Part shown: positions 5,931 through 12,366 of the stretch, one piece after another
Layout of the letters: every line of letters begins with the position of its first letter
Position numbering within the stretch: position 1 is the stretch's first letter
Origin: a bacterium
Lineage (GTDB): Bacteria > Planctomycetota > Planctomycetia > Pirellulales > Pirellulaceae
Direction: 5' to 3'
DNA: 12,366 bases
NCBI GenBank assembly: GCA_030432015.1
Contig: JAUIHJ010000160.1
Location: forward strand, 1 to 12,366
Program-made: the position numbers and the translations under genes
The notes under the pieces: model-generated
What the model was told of the DNA's origin: nothing
The model's input: only the letters and a program-made list of their open reading frames with translations
The model's database searches: none

Positions 5931-8900
5931 ATGACCGCTCGCTCCCGCAAACGTCGTCGTTGCCTGCAGCGTCGCCACCTGATTGAAAAGCTGGAAGACC
6001 GGCAATTGCTTGCGGCTGATTTCAACCAGTCCGTCGCCCCGCAGCAAATCAGCGATCACGACCTGCATCATCCCGGCGCACACCATGCCGAAGCGACGTT
6101 CGACTTCGCTCGACACGCCGTCGACGGCGTAAATCACGATTTCTTTGCCGACACGTTTGGCGTTGCCACCCAGCCTGAGCCTTCCCGCGCACTTGGTCCT
6201 CATCCCGTCGGTAGTCCACTCGGCAGCATCCCGGCATTGAACAGCAACCCTGGTGCGGCGGTAACGCTCTACCTCGACTTTGACGGCCACTACGAAGCGG
6301 CGTGGGGCCATTTCTCGAATATCCAAACGCCTGCCTGGGACCTGGATGGAAATTCCGGTTCGTTCAGCGGAAGTGAATTGCAGGGCATCGAGGTCGTCTG
6401 GCGCAAGGTGGCGGAAGACTTCGCTCCATTCGACGTCAACGTTTCAACCGTCGAGCCGAACAGCTTTGCCAATGGCGTCAGCCTGCGTGCGGCGATCGGC
6501 GGCAGCTACAAGGACTGGTACGAACCGCAGGGTGGCGCCCCGGCAGGCGGCGTCGGCTACGTCAACAGTTTCACCAGCACGATTCCCAATGTGGTCTACG
6601 TCTTCACGGTGGACCCCGATGACACGGCCGAAGCAACGTCGCACGAACTTGGCCACGGACTCGGGCTGTACCACCAGAGCGCTTACAACTCCGCTGGGCA
6701 GATCGAACATCAATATCATCCGGGAAATAACGTATGGGCGCCGATCATGGGCAACAGCTACAACCGCGCGATCACGACGTGGTTCAATGGTCCCGACTCG
6801 AACGGTCCCACGAGCTACCAAAGCGACATGGAGATCATCGCCGGTAGCCTCAACGGCTTCGGTCTGCGAGCAGACGATCACGGAAACACGGCGAGCCAGG
6901 CGACGCCCTTAACGATCCAGGCAAACTCGGCGAGCGCCAAAGGCGTGATCGAGGTCATGCACGACGAGGACGTCTTCTCATTCAGCAGCGATGGTGGACA
7001 GCTTGACCTGCAGATCCTGCCGGAAACAGTCGGGCCGAATCTGAACATCGAAGTCATCCTCCACGACCCACAGGGCAACGTCGTGTCGCAGGGGAATCCG
7101 GCCGAGTCGTTTGGGGCGGTCTTGCGGGGAGACATCGACGCTGGCGACTACACCCTGACGGTCAAGGGCAGTGGTGAATACGGGATCGTTGGGCAGTACA
7201 CCATCACCGGGACCGGTCCTTTTCGTACCAGTGGATCCGGCGAGGGTGTCATCGAAGGCCAGCTATGGAACGATGTTGATGGTGACGGCAACGTGGACGC
7301 GGGCGAACAGCCATTGGGCGGCCGGACCGTGTACCTGGACCAGAATCAGAACGGCCAGCTCGATGGCGACGAAGTACGCACCTCGACCGCCGCCGACGGC
7401 AGCTATCGGTTCAGCGAACTTGCTGACGGGCGCTACTTTGTCGGGCACTTGCTTCCCTCGGGCTGGGAACAGACCTATCCGACGCTTGGCCAGGCGGTCG
7501 CGGCGGATGGTCCGATTACGGTCGAAAACGGTGATTCGTCGTTCGCCGCGGCCCGCCACGAAAACGCCGCCGCATTGTTTCCCGCGGAGTCGGGTGTTGC
7601 CCTGTCCGGGTTACACGGTGCCAATCGGGAAGACCTGTTGCGTGGGCTCGAGAGAATCGTAGGAGGGAACGAGGCGACGCCAGGCGAGTGGCCCTGGATG
7701 GCGTCCGTGCAGTTGGTCGTCTCGGCAGACGAGACCGCGCATTGGTGCGGCGGGAGCCTGATCGACGACGATTGGGTACTCACGGCGGCGCACTGCGTCA
7801 AGAATATCCCGGTCGGTAACGGCCAGACCGTTAACCTGGCGAGCAGCGATCTCAAGGTGCTGCTTGGGCAGCATCGCCAGAGTGGCGGGGGCGGAGAATG
7901 GAAGCAGGTAACTCGGATCATCGCCCATGAGGGCTACCAGGACACGGTTTACGGCTCCGACATCGCGTTGCTGCAATTGAGTTCGGCGTCGGACCAGCCG
8001 ACGGTGACATTGGCCGCTAATGCGGATGCCAGCTTGTTCGCGCCTGGTGTCTCGGCGACGGTCACGGGTTGGGGCAATCTTTCGTCCGGCGGAAATTCCC
8101 CGGACGCCCTCCACGAGGTGGACGTACCGATTGTTTCGAATGCGATTGCCAACCGGCCGGAATCATACGGCGGAATCATCTCAGACACGATGTTGGCGGC
8201 CGGCTTCGCCACAGGCGGTCGTGATTCTTGCCAGGGGGATAGCGGCGGGCCGTTGGTCGTCCGTGATGGTCAGGGTGGTTACGTCCAGGCTGGCATCGTC
8301 AGCTTTGGACAAGGTTGCGCGGAACCTGACAAGTACGGGATCTACACCCGCGTCGCTTCGTATTATGACTGGGTCGACTCGCATCTTCCCGGTGGACTGA
8401 ACGACGGAGGTTCCGGCGGAAGCGGGTCCAGTGGCGACGTGATCTATGTGCTCGACATCGGCGAAGTCCAGCATTGGGTCGGGGCTGACTTTGGCGACCG
8501 CCAGGCCGGTGACAACGACAACGCGGCGCCGCGAGCCGTTGACGACCGATACCAGGTCGGTCGCGGCGAGACGATTACGGTTTCCGCCAGTACGGGCCTG
8601 CTGGCCAATGACTCCGACCCGGACGGCGATTCGCTGACGGTGACGACGTTGCTTGCCGACACTCGGCACGGGGACCTGACGCTGAATACCGACGGCAGCT
8701 TTACCTATGTGCACGACGGTTCGGCGACCACCAGCGATTCGTTTTCCTACCGGATCAGCGATGGCGAATTCGTGGATGAGGCGACCGTCCAACTGACCAT
8801 TGAATCGGATAGTCACGACGGTCCGTTTCAGATTGTCGCTGGCACGCAGGCCGAAGTTCACCCGGCTGCGGACGGCACGGTGAACGTGGACCTGAGCTAT

Positions 8901-11846
8901 GACGTGTCGGACGGAGACACCAGCTTGACGGGCCTGACGCTGCGGATTCATTTCGACTCGAGCCAGCTTGACTTTATTTCGAGTGCCAGTTTGCTACCGG
9001 GGCTCTCGTCGAAGCAGGTCCTCGTGGACAGCGAAAATTGGGACGGCGACTCCCGCACCGACAAGTACGTCAATCTGTTGTGGGCCGACCTCAGCGGCGA
9101 TTGGCCTGGCGAAGCGTTGCCAGCAGGTCTGCTGAACGCGACGTTCCAGCTTGTTGGAACATTGGACGAGGGAGAGGCGACGACACTGCGCTTTACCGGA
9201 GAGACCGCCGTCTCTCACGACTTCCAAGGCGAACCGATCGACATCACGCCCGGTCCCGCAGTCACGCTGGACATCGACGGCGACGGCACGTGGCAAGCGT
9301 TGAGCGACGGGATTCTCGCGCTGCGTTTTCTGGCGGGTTTCAGTGGTGACGCCTTGACCCAGGGGGCGGTCGGAGCCAACGCGAGACGGGCCACCGCCGA
9401 CGACATTACCGCGTACCTTGACGGCGGCACCACAATGCTCGACGTTGACGGCAACGGCTCGCTCAGTGCACTCAGCGACGGCATCCTCATGCTACGGTAT
9501 CTGGCAGGGTTCAGTGGCGAGGCGTTGACTCAGGGTGCAATTGCCGACGGCGCGACCCGTCAGCAACCGGGCCAGATCACAGCCTTCCTGGATGGATTCA
9601 AACCGGCCGCGTCTGCCAACGTCCCGCAACCCCCGTCCCAGAAAGCGGGGATGCTGGCCGCGACACCGCTGGCCGCGAGCAATTCGCAGATTGTCACTCC
9701 TTCGGTGGAGGAGATCGACGTCGTCCCTGGCGGGACCGTTCAGTTTGACGTCAACTACGAAACCAGCAACGGCGCAAACTCGACGGGCATGCGATTGCGG
9801 ATGCACTTTGACTCCAGCCGGCTCGACTATCGCGGCGTCCACAACGTACTTTCCAATGGCAAGGCCGGCGTTCAGGTTCAGGACGACACCACTGACCTCG
9901 ACGGTGATGCAGCCACCGACAAATTCCTCAACGTGTTGTGGGTCGACATCAACGGTAGCTGGCCGAACGAACTGCCAACTCGCCTGTTCACGGCGGAATT
10001 CGGTACGGCCGATAATCTGGCGGAAGAGACGGTGGTGCGGTTCAGCGGCGAGCCGGCGATCGGCTATACGCTCGACGCGACCGACGTTTCCGTCTCGCCG
10101 CAACGGCAGCCGGCCGCCACACAGCACGTATCAGGTAATGTTGCCGCCGTGGACGCTCCGCTCGGCCAGATCGTCGAAATCGGCGTTCAGTATGATTCTT
10201 CGCAACCTGCGAACGGTCTGGGACTGCGGCTCCACTTCGACTCGTCGGTGCTCTCGTTCGAGGGACTCGCGGATCTACTGCCGAATGCGTATGCGGGCCT
10301 GCAGGGACCGCTCGCCGACACCGACGACATCGACCAGGATGCGACCACCGACCAGTACGTGCTGATCGCCTGGGCTGATCCGCTGAATGCCGACTGGCCT
10401 GGAATTGAGGGAACTACAGATCTGTTTACCGCGAGCTTTCACGTTGCGGCTGACGCACCGGCCAACACGACCAGCCGGATTCGTTTTAGCAGTGCGTCAC
10501 ACGATCCTTCTCAATCGTTCGAGAGTGATCCGGTCGACGTGCGACTGGTCGAATCGGCCAGCCTGGACGTCGACGGAAACGGCATCGCTGACGCGCTTAG
10601 TGACGGCGTTACGATCTATCGCTACCTGTCCGGCATTCGCGGTGATGCGCTAACAGCGGGATCCGTCGATTCGCAAGGAACGCGTACCACAGCGGGTGCC
10701 GTCGAAGCGTATCTGGCGACCGCCGCCGCAACGATGCTGGACGTCGATGGTGACGGATCGTTACAAGCGGAGACGGACGGCCAACTCATGCTGCGGTATC
10801 TGTTTGGCTTCCACGGTTCGCCTCTGGTCGCTGGTTTGGATCTGGCGGGGACCCGGACCGATGCCGATGAAGTGGTTCGCTTCCTGGATGCATTCCTGCC
10901 CGCGTCACCTTCCCAGCCTGATCCGCTGGCCGACGCAGGAACGCAGCAACTCGTTAGCCATCCGTCGCATTGGGAAGTCGCACCGGGTGAAGCCGTCACG
11001 CTGAATCTGGCGTACGATCACGCGGCCCGCGTCCCGGATGTTGATGGGGCGGCGATTCGCTTGCACTATGACGGGTCCCAGTTGTCGTTGGCGGCGGTGG
11101 GTGGTCACGACGGGCTCGTGGCCGTTGGCGAGCCTCGGGAGGATGTGGACGACTTTGATCAGGATCCTCGCACGGACACGTACGTCTTGTTGGCCTGGTC
11201 TGACGCTGTCGCCGCAGGGACAAGTGACCAGCAGAGTGCACCACGGGTCACGGCAACCTTTGTTGCTCAGCCCGAGTTTTTGCGATCCACCAGCGTCAAT
11301 GTTAGCCGGAGTTCCGGGCCCCTGGGATGGGGCGTGGAGACGCAGGGGACAGAATTACGATCATTGCGCGGCAACACGAACTGGCTTCAGGCCGCGGACG
11401 TCAACGCGGACGGTCTAGTCGCTCCCAGCGACGTGCTCCGTCTCATTAATTCGATCAATCGCGAGGGGCCTCGTCGCTTGCCTGAGAATCGCGAGCGAGG
11501 AGATGATTTTCTCGACGTCAACGGCGATGGTCTGCTTACGCCCCACGACGCGCTGGCCGTGATCAACCGGCTCAACAAAGGCCTGCTGGGCGATCGATCC
11601 GAGTGGGCACCTGTGCCGGGCAAATTTGCCGATCACCTGGCGGACGTCGAGTTGGGGGGTGATGACCGACCCTGGGACTTCGAGGAAGTGCTGGCGGTAC
11701 ATCACGTCGCCCGTGCCGCCACGTCGCCGAGGCTCGATTCGGCGGTCGTTCGCGAACGCGCTGTCAAAGAACTGGCGAGTGATGCTCATGCCGACAACCT
11801 CGACGAACTCCTCGATGTGCTTGCGGGCGACCAGCAGCACATTTAA
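5931..11846 (+). CDS. giant exported two-protease mosaic protein (metzincin + trypsin, cohesin-like and dockerin modules)
   Basis: A 1971-residue protein, probably secreted or cell-surface. Residues 1-30 are strongly basic and end in LEDRQLLAAD, a motif shared by large planctomycete extracellular proteins. About 110-310 is a metzincin-like zinc protease: HELGHGLGLYH (238-248) matches HExxHxxGxxH exactly, and PIMG (M273) fits the Met-turn. About 315-428 resembles a PPC domain. About 438-513 is SdrD-B-like with Asp-rich calcium loops (448-459, 470-481). About 576-817 is a trypsin-family protease with H621, D677 and S771 as triad and D765 at the S1 site. A Gly/Ser linker (820-835) and an SdrD-B-like end strand (836-858) follow, then an Ig/cadherin-like domain (864-957), cohesin-like repeats and dockerin-like pairs (965-1806), and a type I dockerin (1818-1884). 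The last 87 residues match nothing I know. GAGGT at 5920-5924 fixes the start. The substrate is unknown; self-processing is possible. Confidence 0.93.
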   Translation: MTARSRKRRRCLQRRHLIEKLEDRQLLAADFNQSVAPQQISDHDLHHPGAHHAEATFDFARHAVDGVNHDFFADTFGVATQPEPSRALGPHPVGSPLGSIPALNSNPGAAVTLYLDFDGHYEAAWGHFSNIQTPAWDLDGNSGSFSGSELQGIEVVWRKVAEDFAPFDVNVSTVEPNSFANGVSLRAAIGGSYKDWYEPQGGAPAGGVGYVNSFTSTIPNVVYVFTVDPDDTAEATSHELGHGLGLYHQSAYNSAGQIEHQYHPGNNVWAPIMGNSYNRAITTWFNGPDSNGPTSYQSDMEIIAGSLNGFGLRADDHGNTASQATPLTIQANSASAKGVIEVMHDEDVFSFSSDGGQLDLQILPETVGPNLNIEVILHDPQGNVVSQGNPAESFGAVLRGDIDAGDYTLTVKGSGEYGIVGQYTITGTGPFRTSGSGEGVIEGQLWNDVDGDGNVDAGEQPLGGRTVYLDQNQNGQLDGDEVRTSTAADGSYRFSELADGRYFVGHLLPSGWEQTYPTLGQAVAADGPITVENGDSSFAAARHENAAALFPAESGVALSGLHGANREDLLRGLERIVGGNEATPGEWPWMASVQLVVSADETAHWCGGSLIDDDWVLTAAHCVKNIPVGNGQTVNLASSDLKVLLGQHRQSGGGGEWKQVTRIIAHEGYQDTVYGSDIALLQLSSASDQPTVTLAANADASLFAPGVSATVTGWGNLSSGGNSPDALHEVDVPIVSNAIANRPESYGGIISDTMLAAGFATGGRDSCQGDSGGPLVVRDGQGGYVQAGIVSFGQGCAEPDKYGIYTRVASYYDWVDSHLPGGLNDGGSGGSGSSGDVIYVLDIGEVQHWVGADFGDRQAGDNDNAAPRAVDDRYQVGRGETITVSASTGLLANDSDPDGDSLTVTTLLADTRHGDLTLNTDGSFTYVHDGSATTSDSFSYRISDGEFVDEATVQLTIESDSHDGPFQIVAGTQAEVHPAADGTVNVDLSYDVSDGDTSLTGLTLRIHFDSSQLDFISSASLLPGLSSKQVLVDSENWDGDSRTDKYVNLLWADLSGDWPGEALPAGLLNATFQLVGTLDEGEATTLRFTGETAVSHDFQGEPIDITPGPAVTLDIDGDGTWQALSDGILALRFLAGFSGDALTQGAVGANARRATADDITAYLDGGTTMLDVDGNGSLSALSDGILMLRYLAGFSGEALTQGAIADGATRQQPGQITAFLDGFKPAASANVPQPPSQKAGMLAATPLAASNSQIVTPSVEEIDVVPGGTVQFDVNYETSNGANSTGMRLRMHFDSSRLDYRGVHNVLSNGKAGVQVQDDTTDLDGDAATDKFLNVLWVDINGSWPNELPTRLFTAEFGTADNLAEETVVRFSGEPAIGYTLDATDVSVSPQRQPAATQHVSGNVAAVDAPLGQIVEIGVQYDSSQPANGLGLRLHFDSSVLSFEGLADLLPNAYAGLQGPLADTDDIDQDATTDQYVLIAWADPLNADWPGIEGTTDLFTASFHVAADAPANTTSRIRFSSASHDPSQSFESDPVDVRLVESASLDVDGNGIADALSDGVTIYRYLSGIRGDALTAGSVDSQGTRTTAGAVEAYLATAAATMLDVDGDGSLQAETDGQLMLRYLFGFHGSPLVAGLDLAGTRTDADEVVRFLDAFLPASPSQPDPLADAGTQQLVSHPSHWEVAPGEAVTLNLAYDHAARVPDVDGAAIRLHYDGSQLSLAAVGGHDGLVAVGEPREDVDDFDQDPRTDTYVLLAWSDAVAAGTSDQQSAPRVTATFVAQPEFLRSTSVNVSRSSGPLGWGVETQGTELRSLRGNTNWLQAADVNADGLVAPSDVLRLINSINREGPRRLPENRERGDDFLDVNGDGLLTPHDALAVINRLNKGLLGDRSEWAPVPGKFADHLADVELGGDDRPWDFEEVLAVHHVARAATSPRLDSAVVRERAVKELASDAHADNLDELLDVLAGDQQHI
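6258..6860 (+). other. metzincin-like zinc metalloprotease domain of the giant protein
   Basis: Residues about 110-310. The domain opens with VTLYLDFDGHYEAAWG, followed by VWRKVAEDFAPFDVNVSTVE, a pattern typical of reprolysin-like domains in large bacterial exported proteins. The zinc site is complete: H238, E239 (catalytic base), H242, G245 and H248 in HELGHGLGLYH, with the Met-turn methionine M273 25 residues after the third histidine. The domain should therefore be catalytically competent if it folds. No cysteine-switch propeptide is visible before it. The subfamily (M10 or M12 type) cannot be settled by eye. Confidence 0.8.
7656..8381 (+). other. trypsin-family (S1A) serine protease domain of the giant protein
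   Basis: Residues 576-817. The mature N-terminus IVGGN follows R575, so cleavage after this arginine would activate it in the usual chymotrypsin way. The triad is H621 in TAAHC, D677 in GSDIALLQL and S771 in GDSGGP. D765 (chymotrypsin 189), with G793 and G803 lining the pocket, predicts cutting after Arg or Lys. Cysteine pairs C606-C622 and C767-C796 match C42-C58 and C191-C220. The pair normally at 168-182 is absent: both positions are alanine (A740, A756). The prodomain that keeps it inactive would be the whole N-terminal 575 residues. Confidence 0.92.
9267..9599 (+). repeat. first dockerin-like tandem pair (about 57-residue units)
   Basis: Residues 1113-1223 hold two adjacent copies. Each begins with a calcium-loop sequence (DIDGDG, DVDGNG), continues with ALSDGIL, LR and LAGFSG, then ALTQGA, and ends in IT-A-Y/F-LDG. 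The protein copies are closely similar while their DNA differs at many synonymous third positions, so this is an old duplication held by selection. The loop-helix pattern resembles dockerin/EF-hand units but is longer than a classical dockerin repeat. Confidence 0.65.
10563..10895 (+). repeat. second dockerin-like tandem pair
   Basis: Residues 1545-1655 repeat the same architecture: LDVDGNGIADALSDGV with YRYLSGIRGDALTAG, then LDVDGDGSLQAETDGQ with LRYLFGFHGSPLVAG. This pair follows cohesin-like unit 3 just as the first pair follows unit 1, so a cohesin plus dockerin-pair block seems to have been duplicated. Similarity between the two pairs is lower than within the first pair. Confidence 0.6.
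11382..11582 (+). other. C-terminal type I dockerin domain
   Basis: Residues 1818-1884 carry the two-fold dockerin pattern common near the ends of planctomycete extracellular proteins. The first half is ADVNADGLVAPSDVLRLINS and the second is LDVNGDGLLTPHDALAVINR, separated by a Pro/Arg/Glu-rich spacer. Each half has an EF-hand-like D-x-N-x-D-G loop followed by a helix. Classical type I dockerins bind cohesins through these helices. A further 87 residues of acidic, helical-looking sequence follow to the stop. Confidence 0.8.
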
Positions 11847-12130
11847 GGGCGTGGCGGTCCGTGGCGGACGCTCGTCTGCGTCGCTACGGCGCAGGCGAGC
11901 TTTGCCAAGAACTTCGTGGCGGGCGGGGCGTGGCCGAACGAACCGCCGGGCCTCGATGTGTGACCGCCGTCCTGTCTCCTTGGACAACGGCGGGATGCGC
12001 CACAAACGGTTGATTTTCAGTGGGGTGGTCCGCTGCCGGGTCGCCCGGAGGGGAGCAGGCCCTCGCCAAATCTCCGTCGACCGACAACAATCGAATTCGG
12101 GAGTTCAGGCCGACGGAGACGATTGATCGA
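11847..12130 (+). other. intergenic region between the giant protease gene and the phosphoesterase gene
   Basis: No gene is supported in these 284 bases; open frames crossing it on both strands are continuations of shadow frames. It begins with a direct repeat of GTGGCGG (11851-11857 and 11861-11867) and the strong stem-loop at 11870-11900. GGAG at 12115-12118, 12 bases before the ATG at 12131, is a distant ribosome binding site for the phosphoesterase. No clear -35/-10 pair was found. Confidence 0.55.
11870..11903 (+). terminator. probable intrinsic terminator of the giant protease gene
   Basis: GCTCGTCTGCG (11870-11880) pairs with CGCAGGCGAGC (11890-11900) to give an 11-bp stem with one G-U pair and a 9-base loop that can extend two further pairs. 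It starts 23 bases after the stop codon and is followed by TTT (11901-11903). The T-run is short, so termination may be inefficient, or the structure may protect the 3' end instead. Confidence 0.5.
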
Positions 12131-12366
12131 ATGGGTGCCTACGACATAATTGGCGACATACACGGACACGCACAAGAATTGACCTGTCTGCTCGACAAGC
12201 TAGGTTATCGCCGTCACGGCCGTGGCTATCGGCATCCGAATCGCAAGCTGGTCTTCGTCGGCGATTTCGTGGACCGCGGGCCCGCGGTGTCCGAGGTGAT
12301 TTCGATCGTACGAGCGATCGTCGATGCGGGCGATGGTTTCACGGTGATGGGAAATCACGAGTACAA
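12131..12366 (+). CDS. calcineurin-type metallophosphoesterase, 5' part only
   Basis: The first 78 codons of a gene running off the right edge. Three metal-binding motifs of the calcineurin-like (PPP-type) phosphoesterase superfamily appear in order and spacing: GDIHGH (8-13; D9, H11), GDFVDRGP (44-51; D45, D48, R49) and GNHE (74-77; N75, H76). These enzymes use two metal ions to hydrolyse phosphoesters; relatives include protein phosphatases and diadenosine tetraphosphatases, and the visible part does not separate them. The protein appears cytoplasmic, with no signal peptide. The ATG at 12131 gives the usual short lead (MGAYDI) into the first motif, so the start is probably right even though the GGAG at 12115-12118 is rather far. 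It lies 284 bases after the giant protease gene and is probably a separate transcript. Confidence 0.9.
   Translation, partial: MGAYDIIGDIHGHAQELTCLLDKLGYRRHGRGYRHPNRKLVFVGDFVDRGPAVSEVISIVRAIVDAGDGFTVMGNHEY

Larger units (their letters stand above)
8823..11348 (+). repeat. four cohesin-like repeats sharing an Asp-rich insert
   Basis: Units lie at residues about 965-1110, 1252-1390, 1396-1540 and 1672-1806. Each has a beta-rich opening ending in a line like LRLHFDSSVLSF, close to the LxYDPSxLxV strand of cohesin folds. Each then has an Asp-rich loop leading to an aromatic and a Trp-x-Asp: D1033 to D1053, D1319 to D1339, D1463 to D1483 and D1738 to D1758. The common pattern is D-x-x-D/N-x-D-x-D-x-x-T-D-x-Y/F, six residues, then W-x-D. 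The loops resemble calcium-binding loops of the thrombospondin type 3 kind. Unit 4 is the most divergent. Assignment to the cohesin superfamily is by pattern only. Confidence 0.5.

Noticed and set aside
5487..6326. Upstream extension of the kinase frame by 280 codons
   Set aside because: It overlaps the start of the divergent giant gene, its translation has no recognisable domain, and the METDRN start at 5486 has a ribosome binding site and the family's usual N-terminus.
8181..8951. 256-codon minus-strand frame
   Set aside because: It is antisense to the trypsin and Ig-like coding region, with Val/Arg-rich shadow composition and no start signal.
11626..12126. 166-codon plus-strand frame across the end of the giant gene
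   Set aside because: Its first half is a shifted reading of the giant gene and its second half is Arg-rich intergenic translation with no family resemblance.
12131..12366. Phosphoesterase as the phosphatase partner of the kinase at 2295-5486
   Set aside because: It is 6.6 kb away on the other strand, with a separate gene between, and the superfamily has many non-protein substrates; nothing in the sequence links them.

Overview
The window looks like chromosomal DNA of a high-GC planctomycete, most likely of the Pirellulales type. This rests on three family traits. The first is a very large exported protein whose basic N-terminus ends in LEDRQLLAA and whose C-terminus carries a planctomycete-style type I dockerin. 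The second is a Ser/Thr kinase that starts METDRNLLFG and carries a DWG motif, one membrane helix and a TPR-rich C-terminal half. The third is an ECF-like sigma factor directly behind that kinase. No taxonomic search was possible, so this is inference.

Layout. Positions 1-611 hold no gene I can support, only short inverted repeats. Two small plus-strand genes follow: a DinB-fold metalloprotein (612-1085) and csrA (1183-1404), the latter with a strong ribosome binding site next to a small hairpin. A convergent junction (1405-1530) with repeats and a weak hairpin separates them from a minus-strand pair. That pair is a membrane Ser/Thr kinase with a TPR sensor half (5486 down to 2295) and, 23 bases downstream, an ECF-like sigma factor (2271 down to 1531). 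A 444-base divergent intergenic region follows (5487-5930).

The centre of interest is the plus-strand gene at 5931-11846. It encodes a 1971-residue exported mosaic: a metzincin-type zinc protease domain, a PPC-like domain, an SdrD-B-like domain, a complete trypsin-family protease, an Ig/cadherin-like domain, four cohesin-like repeats interleaved with four dockerin-like calcium-loop units, and a C-terminal type I dockerin. A strong stem-loop follows 23 bases after its stop. At the right edge, a calcineurin-type metallophosphoesterase gene starts at 12131 and runs off the window.

How the parts may work together (inference). The kinase and sigma factor are probably co-transcribed and translationally coupled, and may form a signal-to-transcription pair. 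The two-protease surface protein is transcribed divergently from them and is the nearest candidate target. CsrA is a post-transcriptional regulator, with no flagellar or other known target gene in view. Nothing here points to an insertion sequence, phage, CRISPR array, tRNA or rRNA.
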